Source: a virus. From it: 64,000 nucleotides of DNA. The notes beneath the pieces were generated by a model. That model was given only the letters and a program-made list of their open reading frames with translations. It was not told the DNA's origin and ran no database searches. Positions 1 to 8,968 of this stretch are shown here, piece after piece (the first letter of the stretch is position 1; the number at the start of each line of letters is the position of its first letter). Where the stretch lies: positions 1 through 64,000 of IMG/VR virus record IMGVR_UViG_3300036772_000294; one strand, 5' to 3'. Position numbers and translations under genes: made by a program.

Positions 1-959
1 GGAAGAGTTAATGTTTGCCCCTCTGCGGCAACGACAATTACTCCGCCAAAGTCCTCTTTCTGGATGGTCGTTTTCGTCCCAAAGTTGGAAACGGAGGAAT
101 ACTCAAATCCTCTTTCTTTTAAACCAAGGTTTTTAATAAAGGTTTCCACGTTATTGATATCGGACCCGTTAGCCTTTTGGCTCATCATTCCGCTGAGCGA
201 TTTTGCGACATTTGCAGCAAAGTCAGGATCTCCACCAAGCGCTTTGGCTAATAGGCCCAACGTGTTCAAATTATCGGGTGCGTTATCCACCAGGTTAGTG
301 AACATTGTGTTCGCTGCTAAAGTGCTCAGACCTCCTAAGTTCGTTAGGGATACTGCGGCGTCATCGACATCACCCAGGTTCTGATTTTTTCGAAGATACT
401 GAGGTAAGGGATCTTGTTGTCGCGAAAGAGTGTTAATCACGTCCTGAACTGAGGCACCCAAAGTCGCAATTTGCCGGTCATCGGCATGAAGCATTTCAGT
501 CGTAACCTGAATTGCATCAGCCGGTACAACTGCGGTGCAGATAATCACCTGACCTTTTTTATAATCAGCCCGTGAAATGGCTTTAATCTCAGCCGCTTTT
601 ACAGGGCTATTGGGCGAAACCTGATCTGTTATGGTCCCAAAGCTAAATGCGACTTCCAGAACGATAAGTGACTCTTTACCGGCTGGCACGGCCACCATCA
701 CGGTTTTCATTTGGTTGGCGGTCAGGCACATCATTTCATGCTCGGAGAGTGCGGAGCCTCGTTCATTCTCCGCGCCGATGCAAACGGACAGACCTTCGCC
801 TGGCTCGAAATCAAAACCGTTATAGATGCCGTGAGGTAGGACGCCGAAGAACTTGCGATTCAAAGCCTCGCTCGTAAAGGACTCGTAATATTGCATATCA
901 GCAATGAGAGAGCGTTCCTTGAGATTCACCCCAGAGGTGACTGTTTTAATATTGCTCAT
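1..959 (-). CDS. Tail fibre protein, C-terminal part beyond the window
   Basis: A minus-strand reading frame starts with ATG at 959 and stays open to the window edge, so the gene is partial (at least 319 codons). Around residue 190 it reads LRKNQNLGDVDDAAVSLTNL, the typical linker repeat of phage tail fibre and collar proteins (NLsDl.da..Ar.nLgl). It follows a block of baseplate and fibre genes in the same direction, the usual place for the receptor-binding fibre. The receptor-binding end is not visible. Confidence is good for fibre-type and low for a specific homologue such as P1 gpS. Confidence 0.7.
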   Translation of the reverse strand, partial: MSNIKTVTSGVNLKERSLIADMQYYESFTSEALNRKFFGVLPHGIYNGFDFEPGEGLSVCIGAENERGSALSEHEMMCLTANQMKTVMVAVPAGKESLIVLEVAFSFGTITDQVSPNSPVKAAEIKAISRADYKKGQVIICTAVVPADAIQVTTEMLHADDRQIATLGASVQDVINTLSRQQDPLPQYLRKNQNLGDVDDAAVSLTNLGGLSTLAANTMFTNLVDNAPDNLNTLGLLAKALGGDPDFAANVAKSLSGMMSQKANGSDINNVETFIKNLGLKERGFEYSSVSNFGTKTTIQKEDFGGVIVVAAEGQTLTL

Positions 960-961
960 TA

Positions 962-1396
962 CTACCCCAGATTAGTTTCAATCACAGCTTCAACGACGAA
1001 AGAAAGGTCTTTATGCAACGTCATGTATTTGCAAATGAGGACGGCCACCAGCAGCCCAGCTTCATCGAGTATTCCCAATGTCGTGAAAGCATGATCTTCA
1101 TCACCCGCGCTGGAGCTGGGATAAACTGCACGCAGAGTTATACGGCCAGCTGCATAGTTGGTAATAAGTTCGCAGGTTGCGAAGGGAGAGATAATGTCGG
1201 CGAGATCGGCATCCATTGGGATGTCCTGCAACTCCCACTTACCCGTAATGGGGTTTTGCGTGACGAAGTTGCTGGTTCCGAAAATGGCGGTTTTGATTTC
1301 AAATCGCTCACCCAGGCCAATAGAGGACTCGGCGCGGCGATCGTAGTAGCGTCGGAGAAGTTTGCCCGTCGCATGATCTGAAGTTAGTGCTTCCAT
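962..1396 (-). CDS. Small tail-fibre-associated or baseplate protein
   Basis: This 144-residue protein begins with ATG behind an ACGGGAA ribosome-binding site. It has no signal peptide, membrane segment or motif I recognise. It lies three bases upstream of the partial fibre gene and downstream of other fibre genes, so it is probably co-translated with them. A fibre connector or structural adaptor is the natural guess from position. Alternatives are a fibre assembly chaperone or a baseplate accessory protein. Function is inferred from context only. Confidence 0.5.
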   Translation of the reverse strand: MEALTSDHATGKLLRRYYDRRAESSIGLGERFEIKTAIFGTSNFVTQNPITGKWELQDIPMDADLADIISPFATCELITNYAAGRITLRAVYPSSSAGDEDHAFTTLGILDEAGLLVAVLICKYMTLHKDLSFVVEAVIETNLG

Positions 1397-1444
1397 AATT
1401 CCCGTTAAACCGGACTCGCGCAGTCAAGCTAATGGGAGAATTCG

Positions 1445-1858
1445 TTACGCTGCGGACTCACCTTTCGGAATGCCAAATGTCATGAGCATTGCATCAGCGT
1501 CAAAGCTGGCTGTGGCCTCTTCTCCTGCGTTCAATGTAGCAGCGACTGCCCTCATGCCCGTAATGCTCTCAGCGGCTCCCTGAGCAGCTGTGACAGCGCT
1601 CTGAATGGTTTCGAGAGATGACGTTATGGTTTCAGCTTTTGAAGTGATATCGGCCTGAATAACTTTCATTTCAGCCAGGCAAGCCTGGATCTCTTCCAGC
1701 GCCGGCGAACCATCTCCGGGCAGCTCACCTAATTGTCTTTTGAGAACGTATTGCGGGTGTGGGTCTTCTTTCTGGTTGTGCTCGCGCATTTCAAGCGATG
1801 GATTCGACATAACTGTTTCCCTGAATGTGTATTTGCCTGGCATTGTTTCTGAACTCAT
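1445..1858 (-). CDS. Short tail fibre protein with DPHPQY motif
   Basis: The 137-residue product carries HNQKEDPHPQYVLK near residue 27, the H...DPHPQY motif common in tail fibre proteins that attach to the baseplate or to another fibre. A helical stretch rich in A, E, T and S follows, and the end reads FGIPKGES, similar to the GIPRG segments of fibre shafts. The start overlaps the stop of the upstream gene (ATGA at 1855-1858), which supports this start. A role as fibre base or connector is inferred. Confidence 0.65.
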   Translation of the reverse strand: MSSETMPGKYTFRETVMSNPSLEMREHNQKEDPHPQYVLKRQLGELPGDGSPALEEIQACLAEMKVIQADITSKAETITSSLETIQSAVTAAQGAAESITGMRAVAATLNAGEEATASFDADAMLMTFGIPKGESAA

Positions 1859-2706
1859 CCGTTTGGATCAATGGCAGGAAACAGATGTCTGTCCAGGCTC
1901 CATGCATCCAGTGATGTCGTATCGAAGTGGAGCTCAAAGGCAGGGTATGCCAGCCCTGTTTGTACGGTCGACTCGATCTCAGCTGTGAGGTGAGGTGTGT
2001 CGATATTCTCGGCTATTTCGGTCAGCAGCAGCGCGCCGGTAAAACTTATATCAATCGCGGAAACCCGGAAAATATCCTCAAGCTCTGGGATTGTGTATTT
2101 TAGTGAAAGCTCAGCGCCGTCAAAAACGATATGCAACGGCACCAAAGGCTGTATGTACAAGGCAAACTCGGCCATCAGATCAGCAATGCTTTGCTCAAGA
2201 TCATCGCTGTCGAAGCTTCGCATAACTTCGTTGATCGGCACGCGAATGACTCCACGCGATGTCAGAAACCATTCTCCGTAACGGTCGCCGGCCTGATCGA
2301 CGCTTTCTTTTGTCATCAAAACTTGCCCGTAGGGATATTTTTCCTGGTCGACCGGCGCGTAGAGTTTTTCCCAGGTCACAGAGAGCCCCTGGAACTCTCG
2401 ATACAACGTATTAACTATCGGGATATCCGTATCTTTCAGGTGTATTTCGTCGAGCCGTTGTGCCAGTACGATCGGTTTAGTGCGTTTATCACGCCCTCTG
2501 ATGGCGAAGAATTGGCCCAGCTCGTCGATACGTTTTTGCAAATCGTCTTCGTGCATAGTGAATATTGAAGATACCGATTTCACGCGCGCCAGCAGCGGTT
2601 CAACGTGAGACTGCAATATCTCTTCCATGGAGTCACATAATTCAACCCACAGGGGCGAGGCTTGTTTTTTTGGGGTGAGTTGCCCGGTTAGCCATCCTTT
2701 GTTCAT
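1855..2706 (-). CDS. Baseplate/tail protein, gpI-like position
   Basis: The 283-residue protein lies directly after a baseplate J-type gene and directly before fibre genes, the place held by gpI in P2-like tails. It overlaps both neighbours by four bases (ATGA). I see no transmembrane segment. The middle contains an RGVIRVPINE stretch and the C-terminal half looks beta-rich. A wedge protein connecting baseplate to fibres is inferred from gene order; similarity in sequence alone is not strong enough to name it. Confidence 0.5.
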   Translation of the reverse strand: MNKGWLTGQLTPKKQASPLWVELCDSMEEILQSHVEPLLARVKSVSSIFTMHEDDLQKRIDELGQFFAIRGRDKRTKPIVLAQRLDEIHLKDTDIPIVNTLYREFQGLSVTWEKLYAPVDQEKYPYGQVLMTKESVDQAGDRYGEWFLTSRGVIRVPINEVMRSFDSDDLEQSIADLMAEFALYIQPLVPLHIVFDGAELSLKYTIPELEDIFRVSAIDISFTGALLLTEIAENIDTPHLTAEIESTVQTGLAYPAFELHFDTTSLDAWSLDRHLFPAIDPNG

Positions 2707-4106
2707 GATGCCCCCTTGCTGTAGGTGATTTCGACCGTTGAATTTTCTGTATCGAGATACACAAAATCATTGAGCTGGTTGCCAGGCGTCAGGCCAATGG
2801 CCTCGAACTCAAACTCCATGACCAGTTTCAGCCCGTCGATGAACGTCCAGATATCTTTGAGAAGAATGCGGTTTTCGAGCTTCGTCGAATTAATACCGAA
2901 CCTCTCTTCCAATTTTGCTTTCAGCGCGATCACAATATCTTCAGGCACATCATTGGCGCTGACCTTACCGGCAAACTCAATTGTGAACGGCAGTGGATTG
3001 ATTGGCATGTAAGAGAAATGCTTATTCAGTTTGTCAGGTATGGTTTCCAGTTCGGAGTACACCATGGCTTCCATCTGCTCTTGGGTGACACCTGGCTTAT
3101 GTGCTGAGATGAAAATGCGATTAATATTTCTCAGGTCCACGACGCCCATCGCCTTTTCCTGCTCTGACTCACCCCATACGCGCAGGAATGTTATTCCTCC
3201 TATTTTGGTGTTAATGAAATAGGCATAATCACCGCCCCAAACGATTTGCTCGTCATACGCCGTCATGTACTGCGCGCGCTGGCGCGTTTCCTCAGTCGTT
3301 TCCGCAGGAGCACCGCCAGTAATTGGCTCAATCGTTGCGATATTCACGACGCTCGCGATCGTGGCCAGTTCATCAATAGGCGTTAGTTTCTGACCCTCAA
3401 CGAGTGTTGTTTCACCTTTTGTGCGCCAGATATCGAGAATGATCGTACTACCTTCCGGCGGCCGCATGCCGGTAACACCATCCCCGAAACGAAACCCAAT
3501 CTGTTCCGTCGGTTTATAAAACTCGGTGTAGCATTTTGTCGTGCTGTTTGCCGATCGAAATTGAGTCGATTTTTCCCATTCAGTTTTCTCGCCGCCTATG
3601 GACACGTAAACCGTGACTTTAAAGCATTCAGCTGTGACATCTTTTGGCAAAATGACTTCAAGCCAGTCTTTTTCCGTATCGACAAATTTCGAGGCTTCTT
3701 CACGGTCCATCTGAGAAACGGTAAACACTGCGTCTTCCCCAACGTTAACGTCAATTGAGGTCATAGTGACGTAAACCAGCTGGCTATTAGATATAAGCGG
3801 CGAGTAGACCGGTAGCTGTAGCCTTCGGTCGCTTTTATTCACGATCCGCGCCCGCCCGGTAGACGGCGTTATAGGACGGGGTACATAGGAACGGTCAGCA
3901 GCAGCGGCGAGAATCGAAGAGCGCCTTGTTGCGGTACTAATAAACGCCTCCATTAGGCCCCGCTCAAGAGCCTGGATGACACGGTAGTAAATCTGGCCCA
4001 CGAACAACGAAAAGCCGGTGACAAACTGACTGCCAACGAACCGGGACCAGTAGCTCTTGGACCTGATAATCTTTTCAAATTCATCGTTAATTTCTTGTTG
4101 GTTCAC
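2703..4106 (-). CDS. Baseplate wedge protein, J/gp47 family
   Basis: This 467-residue protein has the family hallmark in its middle: GGAPAETTEETRQRAQYM followed closely by TAYDEQIVWGGDYAYFI. Baseplate J-like proteins carry GG.d.Es.e..r.R....... followed by t..dYe........v. The gene sits between a gp25/gpW-like gene and a gpI-position gene, the standard wedge order of contractile tails. The product would form the baseplate wedge. The overlap of four bases with both neighbours indicates translational coupling. Confidence 0.8.
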   Translation of the reverse strand: MNQQEINDEFEKIIRSKSYWSRFVGSQFVTGFSLFVGQIYYRVIQALERGLMEAFISTATRRSSILAAAADRSYVPRPITPSTGRARIVNKSDRRLQLPVYSPLISNSQLVYVTMTSIDVNVGEDAVFTVSQMDREEASKFVDTEKDWLEVILPKDVTAECFKVTVYVSIGGEKTEWEKSTQFRSANSTTKCYTEFYKPTEQIGFRFGDGVTGMRPPEGSTIILDIWRTKGETTLVEGQKLTPIDELATIASVVNIATIEPITGGAPAETTEETRQRAQYMTAYDEQIVWGGDYAYFINTKIGGITFLRVWGESEQEKAMGVVDLRNINRIFISAHKPGVTQEQMEAMVYSELETIPDKLNKHFSYMPINPLPFTIEFAGKVSANDVPEDIVIALKAKLEERFGINSTKLENRILLKDIWTFIDGLKLVMEFEFEAIGLTPGNQLNDFVYLDTENSTVEITYSKGAS

Positions 4107-4444
4107 GCGATTTTCACCTGGGATTCGTTGCCGCCCTCTGGCGTCTGTATGTTGAGAATGTAGGTCTGAATGTCGGTCGTTTCACATCGGATACCGGTGA
4201 TGTTTAGTTGCGGGATATCGCGCTGTAGAGCCGGGATGAGGTAGTTTTCTATCGCAACCTCCGTGTCAGTATTGGTCGGATTATGTTTGAACCGGTTCAA
4301 ACGGTTTCCCCAGGCTGGTTTGCCGTAAATGGAGCCTTCAGGTGTGGCCAGCCATTCCTGAAAAATGGCAAATTTTGACTGGCTCTCCGGGTATGTCGTG
4401 ATGCCATCTGCATCAACGCTCATGAGAAAATCAATTTCTTCCAT
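4103..4444 (-). CDS. Baseplate wedge protein, gpW/gp25-like
   Basis: A 113-residue protein of the size and layout of the gpW/gp25 family. A conserved-looking core reads GSIYGKPAWGNRLNRF, then alternating helix and strand with AIENYLIPALQRDIPQLNITGI. In the family the corresponding positions are GE..y.p.fG..l....f....t...i...i..al...eprI.....v. It lies between the transglycosylase gene and the J-like gene, the expected wedge order. Spacing to both neighbours is a few bases or an overlap. Confidence 0.75.
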   Translation of the reverse strand: MEEIDFLMSVDADGITTYPESQSKFAIFQEWLATPEGSIYGKPAWGNRLNRFKHNPTNTDTEVAIENYLIPALQRDIPQLNITGIRCETTDIQTYILNIQTPEGGNESQVKIA

Positions 4445-4447
4445 TTT

Positions 4448-7400
4448 TTACGCCTGATCGTTAGCTATTTGTACAAGTGACGGATCGCTAAAAGTGCGCG
4501 GGATAGTAGGTTTTTTGGCTCGTTCTGACTGTGCGCCAGTCGTCGCCTCCTTTGCTCCATTTTTGGCAATCTTCTCGAGGTTTTGATTCATCTGTTTAAA
4601 CAGCTCTTTGGCTTCGGGATCTGTCTTCTGTGTGACTTCAATAGAGTCCTTTTTACCGGGCTGTTCGCCCGTCTTTTGTGGCTGTGCTGATTTAACCGTT
4701 GTTAAATCTGTGAGGGTGTGAACCTCTTTTGGTGTTTGGGTTGAACTCATCGCCTCAGCGGTTTGAGCCGCCGGTTTCGAAGGCGAAACAGGCTGTGCTA
4801 CGGAAACAGTCGCCTGGGCGTTTTCAGCCGGTAATTTAGCCACCTGAGAAGATGGGGCTGTCGGGTCGGTCGTGGCAGTTTGAATTGATTTTGTGCTCGG
4901 CTGCTCCGCGGCCTGCGTTTGTTGTGGTGCTACCGCGGCAGTTTGCTGTTCCGGCGCGCTATCTGTGTTTGTTGCGGCTTTGGGAGAGGTAATGCCGGAT
5001 GCCTTAGCTTGCTCCTGGTACTCGTTATAATTGCGCAATATATTGCGCACGTAGTCCTGAGTCTGCTTTGCGTTTTTAGGCCCCGTAACATCTGGCAATT
5101 GATTTAGAACCGCATCGATATCATCCGATTTTGCCTTTTTACGTGCTTTATCAATGTTGCCTGGGCCTGCGTTGTACGCGGCAAGCGCCAGTGCTGTATC
5201 GCCTTTGTATTTTTTCTTTAGCTGGGACATGTACTTTGCGCCACCAGCGACGGATTGCTCGGGGTTGAAACGATCAGTAACGCCAAGATCGCTCGCTGTA
5301 TCTGGCATTATTTGCATTAAACCACCGGCACCGGCATACGAAACCGCTTTATGATCGCCGCCTGACTCCTGTTTTGTCTGAGCCCGCAGCAATAGTGGGT
5401 CTATGTTGTAGTTTTTGCCTTCTTTCTCATAAAGTCCGTCAAATTTAGATAATTTCTCTTCAACTTTCGTATCATTTTTCAGGCCTTTGGTGACGCCAGC
5501 ACCAGTGTAATTTCCCACTGGCCCGGTCCCCAGATAGTTGCTTTTGGCCTGCTGGATAAGCTCGCCGACCTTCAGCGTTCGCAGTCCCAGCATATCCGCA
5601 ATGTTAAAGAAGGTATCGGCAACATCTTTCATGCCGTCTTTCACAACTTTTGCTGTCGCCGCACCCATCTCCTTAGCTTTTTTCTCGTCGGCATTTTCGG
5701 CAGCTGCGTCAGTTTTTGTGCCAAAGAGGCCTTGGGCGTAAGAGGCCATATTGCTGATATTTTTAGCAATATCACCAGTTTCAAATGTCAGTGCTTCTGC
5801 AACCTTGCTCATCCCAAGTTTTTCAGCGCCGGCGGCCAGCAATCCAGAACCACCTGATACCAGGCCCCCCATATCAAGCACATTTGCTGCTGTATAGGAG
5901 CCTCGATGTTTAGATGAAACTGCCTGTTCATCCGTCAGGCCGAAAGTCTGTCGCTGGCTATCTTCATCGGTGTAGCCTTCAGCTGCATCCATACCAGCGG
6001 TTATTGCCGTACCGATAATCGGTATGAATCTGAGTATCCCTTTCGCGGCGGCCTTTACGCCGAGCTTTGTGGCCAGCTTGCCGCCCGTTTTTTCTGCGAG
6101 GCTTCCGCCTGCCTTTGCTGCAACACCTGCACCCGCTTTTTTCTCAATTGACTGAGCCCGTTTAGCGGAAAGCGCCTCTGCTTCAGTTAATGGCCTGCCC
6201 ATGGATAATGTCTTTGGTTGCTTCTTACCGGGCTCATGGGCTGATTTTGACGAATTCGAAGAGACACCTGGGGTTTTGGATGGTGTGCCGTTGGCAGCTT
6301 TAGGCGTACCGGTAGAATTTGCCGGAGCTTTCGCTGGCCTGCCCCGGACGGGCTTAGTTTTAGGTGGCTCGCCTGTCTTCGGCTTTGGCGTGGAGGGTTT
6401 GCGTTCTGCAGCGCCGTTACCTCGGCTGAAAACACTTTTCAACTTACTAAAGCGCCCGCGCTTCCCTTTTGTTGAGCGGTTTTTTTGCGCCTTTTCTGAT
6501 TTAGCGGAACTCCTGCGTTCTCGCCGTGTTGTGCCATCCTTTCGTCTGCCTGTGAAGACGTCTTTCAGTTTTTTCAGGCCAAGCAGGCCAGCAAGACCGC
6601 TAAGCCCTTTCCCCATCAACCCGGATAACCCGCCGCCGCCTCCAGCGCCGCCGCCGCTTGCCTTGATCAGGTCATCCAGCCGATCGATAACCTCCTGATG
6701 ATTGGAGTTAATATCCTCTGTTTGCTCATCAATTTTGCGAGGGGTTTCTTTTGCTAACGCACGGTCTTTCGCTACGACCGAACCGGCGACGCGCGAGGTT
6801 TTATTTTTAACTTTTGGGGCGTTTTGAATGTGCTGAGCTACAACGGCAGATTGCGCATTTGGCCGCGGAGTAGATACCTGCGGCGATAAAGGTCCAGTTG
6901 AGACATCTGGTTGCTCTGCACCAGCGCTCAGGGCTGTAACTATGCTTTTTTGCGCTGCTGGCGCTGGGGTGTTTTCAGACTTAACTGTCTGGCCAGCTTT
7001 CAAACGCTCAGATGTAACTGGCTGGTATTCAGCACGGCGTATGATGCTGCGTGTATTTGGCGTCCCGGTAGACGCCTCTCTTTTGGCTTCCGGCTCGTCT
7101 GCAGGCGTTGCCGGTTTAGAAGAGAGTTTATTTTGAAGGGCTGAGAACGGCTTGAGAAACTTCGAAACGAGGCCCTCTTCACCGTTTTTACCTTCGCCAA
7201 TGAGCGACTTAGACAAATTGTAAGTTTCTACACCGGCTTTCCAGTATGAGCCACCGGCGGCGGTGCCCGCGACATCCAGGGCCGCGTTTTCTGTATTTAC
7301 CGTTTCTGAAATGAGATCGCCAATTTTCCTGATAACGCTTCGATCGTCATCATGATCACCATCATCATCCTGCCTTGTGCGCTTTCGCTCCGCCTCGTCC

Positions 7401-8017
7401 TGTTTTTTCTGAGACGCGGCATAAGAGACCTTCTCTTTTTTACTGGCATAGGTGCCATCTTCCCGACGCAGACGACCGCGGCTATCGCGTTTGAAACCTG
7501 AAAATGGATCGTTGATCTTAGGGGCCGAATGCTGCTCCTCTTTTTTTTGGGCTTCGGTAATGGCCAATGGGGCGATTAGCTGCGTGGGTTTTATGTCATG
7601 CGTATCAGTGGCAACTGATGGCTTATGCTCTGTTTCATTGCTTTTGGGTTGCACCAACGCATCAGGAACAGCATTGTCGTGTTTTATGTCACGCGTATCT
7701 CTGTTCTTAGAAGTTTTATCCGGGGTGTAGTAGTTGTGAATCTCAGTGCTGTTTATTTCATTCGTTGTTACGCTTGCGGGTATTTCACGTTCACGCCGTT
7801 TGAAAATTAGATCTGAGTGTTCTTCTTCGGGAACATCTGCGGGCATTGCAGGGGGAAGGGCAACATTGCCGTCGAGCTTGCTGTTGATTTCAGTTAGCTG
7901 CTCAAGCTCCTCTTTGCTGGCATTTTCGACGGCATCGATAACACCTGCAAAATCCAGCACCGGCGCAGGCTTTAGTGGTTTCCCTCGGAACTGACCATCA
8001 AAAATGTCATTACTCAT
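4448..8017 (-). CDS. sit: Tail lysozyme/tape-measure-like structural transglycosylase (Sit type)
   Basis: A 1189-residue virion protein. The N-terminal half is charged and low-complexity (K, E, P, S, A) with basic blocks. A glycine-rich patch lies near residue 455 and hydrophobic Ala/Gly segments around 640-760. Residues about 862-1000 form a soluble lytic transglycosylase domain: QTKQESGGD contains the catalytic Glu, followed by GAGGLMQIMPDTA and ALAAYNAGPGNI. P1 encodes a similar long protein, Sit, thought to open peptidoglycan during DNA injection. Its position between tube and baseplate genes also fits a tape-measure role. Enzyme domain is certain; the P1 name rests on length and architecture. 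Confidence 0.85.
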   Translation of the reverse strand: MSNDIFDGQFRGKPLKPAPVLDFAGVIDAVENASKEELEQLTEINSKLDGNVALPPAMPADVPEEEHSDLIFKRREREIPASVTTNEINSTEIHNYYTPDKTSKNRDTRDIKHDNAVPDALVQPKSNETEHKPSVATDTHDIKPTQLIAPLAITEAQKKEEQHSAPKINDPFSGFKRDSRGRLRREDGTYASKKEKVSYAASQKKQDEAERKRTRQDDDGDHDDDRSVIRKIGDLISETVNTENAALDVAGTAAGGSYWKAGVETYNLSKSLIGEGKNGEEGLVSKFLKPFSALQNKLSSKPATPADEPEAKREASTGTPNTRSIIRRAEYQPVTSERLKAGQTVKSENTPAPAAQKSIVTALSAGAEQPDVSTGPLSPQVSTPRPNAQSAVVAQHIQNAPKVKNKTSRVAGSVVAKDRALAKETPRKIDEQTEDINSNHQEVIDRLDDLIKASGGGAGGGGGLSGLMGKGLSGLAGLLGLKKLKDVFTGRRKDGTTRRERRSSAKSEKAQKNRSTKGKRGRFSKLKSVFSRGNGAAERKPSTPKPKTGEPPKTKPVRGRPAKAPANSTGTPKAANGTPSKTPGVSSNSSKSAHEPGKKQPKTLSMGRPLTEAEALSAKRAQSIEKKAGAGVAAKAGGSLAEKTGGKLATKLGVKAAAKGILRFIPIIGTAITAGMDAAEGYTDEDSQRQTFGLTDEQAVSSKHRGSYTAANVLDMGGLVSGGSGLLAAGAEKLGMSKVAEALTFETGDIAKNISNMASYAQGLFGTKTDAAAENADEKKAKEMGAATAKVVKDGMKDVADTFFNIADMLGLRTLKVGELIQQAKSNYLGTGPVGNYTGAGVTKGLKNDTKVEEKLSKFDGLYEKEGKNYNIDPLLLRAQTKQESGGDHKAVSYAGAGGLMQIMPDTASDLGVTDRFNPEQSVAGGAKYMSQLKKKYKGDTALALAAYNAGPGNIDKARKKAKSDDIDAVLNQLPDVTGPKNAKQTQDYVRNILRNYNEYQEQAKASGITSPKAATNTDSAPEQQTAAVAPQQTQAAEQPSTKSIQTATTDPTAPSSQVAKLPAENAQATVSVAQPVSPSKPAAQTAEAMSSTQTPKEVHTLTDLTTVKSAQPQKTGEQPGKKDSIEVTQKTDPEAKELFKQMNQNLEKIAKNGAKEATTGAQSERAKKPTIPRTFSDPSLVQIANDQA

Positions 8018-8029
8018 TCTGCTATGCCT

Positions 8030-8197
8030 CTACTTCAATTTTTCGGTCAGTGCGTTATTCATTTCAATGGCTCGCCATTCTTCCAGTGCATCCACAGCAT
8101 TAACCGGCTGCAGGCCGTAAACCGTCAGGTTGGTCACTAAGATTTGCCAGCCAATTAAATCGAACGTTTTCAATGAAGAATTTATTCCGAAAGCCAA
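8030..8197 (-). CDS. Overlapping frame before sit, possible frameshift extension
   Basis: A stop-free minus-strand frame of 55 codons ends at 8030, twelve bases before the sit start. It overlaps the last 98 bases of the 8100-8966 gene in another frame and continues 70 bases past its stop. The non-overlapping end, AVDALEEWRAIEMNNALTEK, looks like a genuine helix. No good ribosome-binding site precedes any start; the only candidate starts are TTG at 8197, internal GTGs and a late ATG. This placement just upstream of a tape-measure-type gene recalls tail chaperone frameshifts (lambda G/GT, Mu 41/42). A +1 or -2 shift would be needed. It could also be a small independent gene. Confidence 0.4.
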   Translation of the reverse strand: MAFGINSSLKTFDLIGWQILVTNLTVYGLQPVNAVDALEEWRAIEMNNALTEKLK

Positions 8198-8966
8198 TCA
8201 AAAGTTGCGTTTGAGCGACTTTTGACTCCTTAGCCATCAGCTCTGGGCAGTTATGAAAGGGTGTATAGAGCAGGGCCTGGCCTTTATCGATCTTCATATT
8301 CAGACCATGCCTGAGAACGTCCTGCGCCTGCACCACGCGCGCAGCCAGGGCGAGAAATTCCTGATCCATATCCATGCCCTGGATTTGCTTGAAACGTCTT
8401 TCTGCTGCGGCGTCAAAATCAGTATCGAGGTCGTAAAAGAGACGAGTCTGATACACCAGCTCCCACAGGCGCAGCTCGGCAACATATTCGCTATAAAGCG
8501 GGTCATCCTTACCGGGGAGGTTGGCGCGCATAGCTTCAAGCCGTTCCATGGCATGACCATTAAGCGGGACAACGCGCCATTTCATCATTTCGCCACAGGT
8601 TTTAAGCTCAAAATCGATGAAAGGTTCGCGTGAGAGCACACGGTTAGTTGCATCGAGATCGATAAAATCCATATCGAAGTAATGCTCATTGCTGCAGTGC
8701 TGGCACTGATAGGAAAACGTCGTCGTCGTGACGGACCGCGAACCAATAAAAATCCACCACAGCGCGGTGCGCCGGTCCTGTGCCGTCCATTCAGCACTGT
8801 CTGAAATCGTCGGCCCGCTCTGGAGTTCATTGAGATACTGCGTCGTTGTTCGCTCTTCAAAATCCGGGTTGATTTCGCAATATTTAATGCCGGTTTTGAC
8901 TGTAGGGGTGGAGAACACAATTTTCTTTGCGGGGTTCGATGGCAAGAAAAAATCTGGAACAAACAT
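8100..8966 (-). CDS. Baseplate hub or tail assembly protein with Cys motif
   Basis: A 288-residue protein upstream of the transglycosylase gene, with a strong ribosome-binding site (AAAGGAG). Near residue 87 it has YQCQHCSNEHYF, a CxxC half-site, with another Cys near residue 124, so a zinc ribbon is possible. Size and position resemble T4 gp26/gp51-type hub assembly proteins that precede tape-measure genes. The C-terminal part after about residue 256 overlaps another open frame, so the true C-terminus may be altered by frameshifting. Function is inferred from position. Confidence 0.5.
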   Translation of the reverse strand: MFVPDFFLPSNPAKKIVFSTPTVKTGIKYCEINPDFEERTTTQYLNELQSGPTISDSAEWTAQDRRTALWWIFIGSRSVTTTTFSYQCQHCSNEHYFDMDFIDLDATNRVLSREPFIDFELKTCGEMMKWRVVPLNGHAMERLEAMRANLPGKDDPLYSEYVAELRLWELVYQTRLFYDLDTDFDAAAERRFKQIQGMDMDQEFLALAARVVQAQDVLRHGLNMKIDKGQALLYTPFHNCPELMAKESKVAQTQLLIGFRNKFFIENVRFNWLANLSDQPDGLRPAAG

Positions 8967-8968
8967 GG

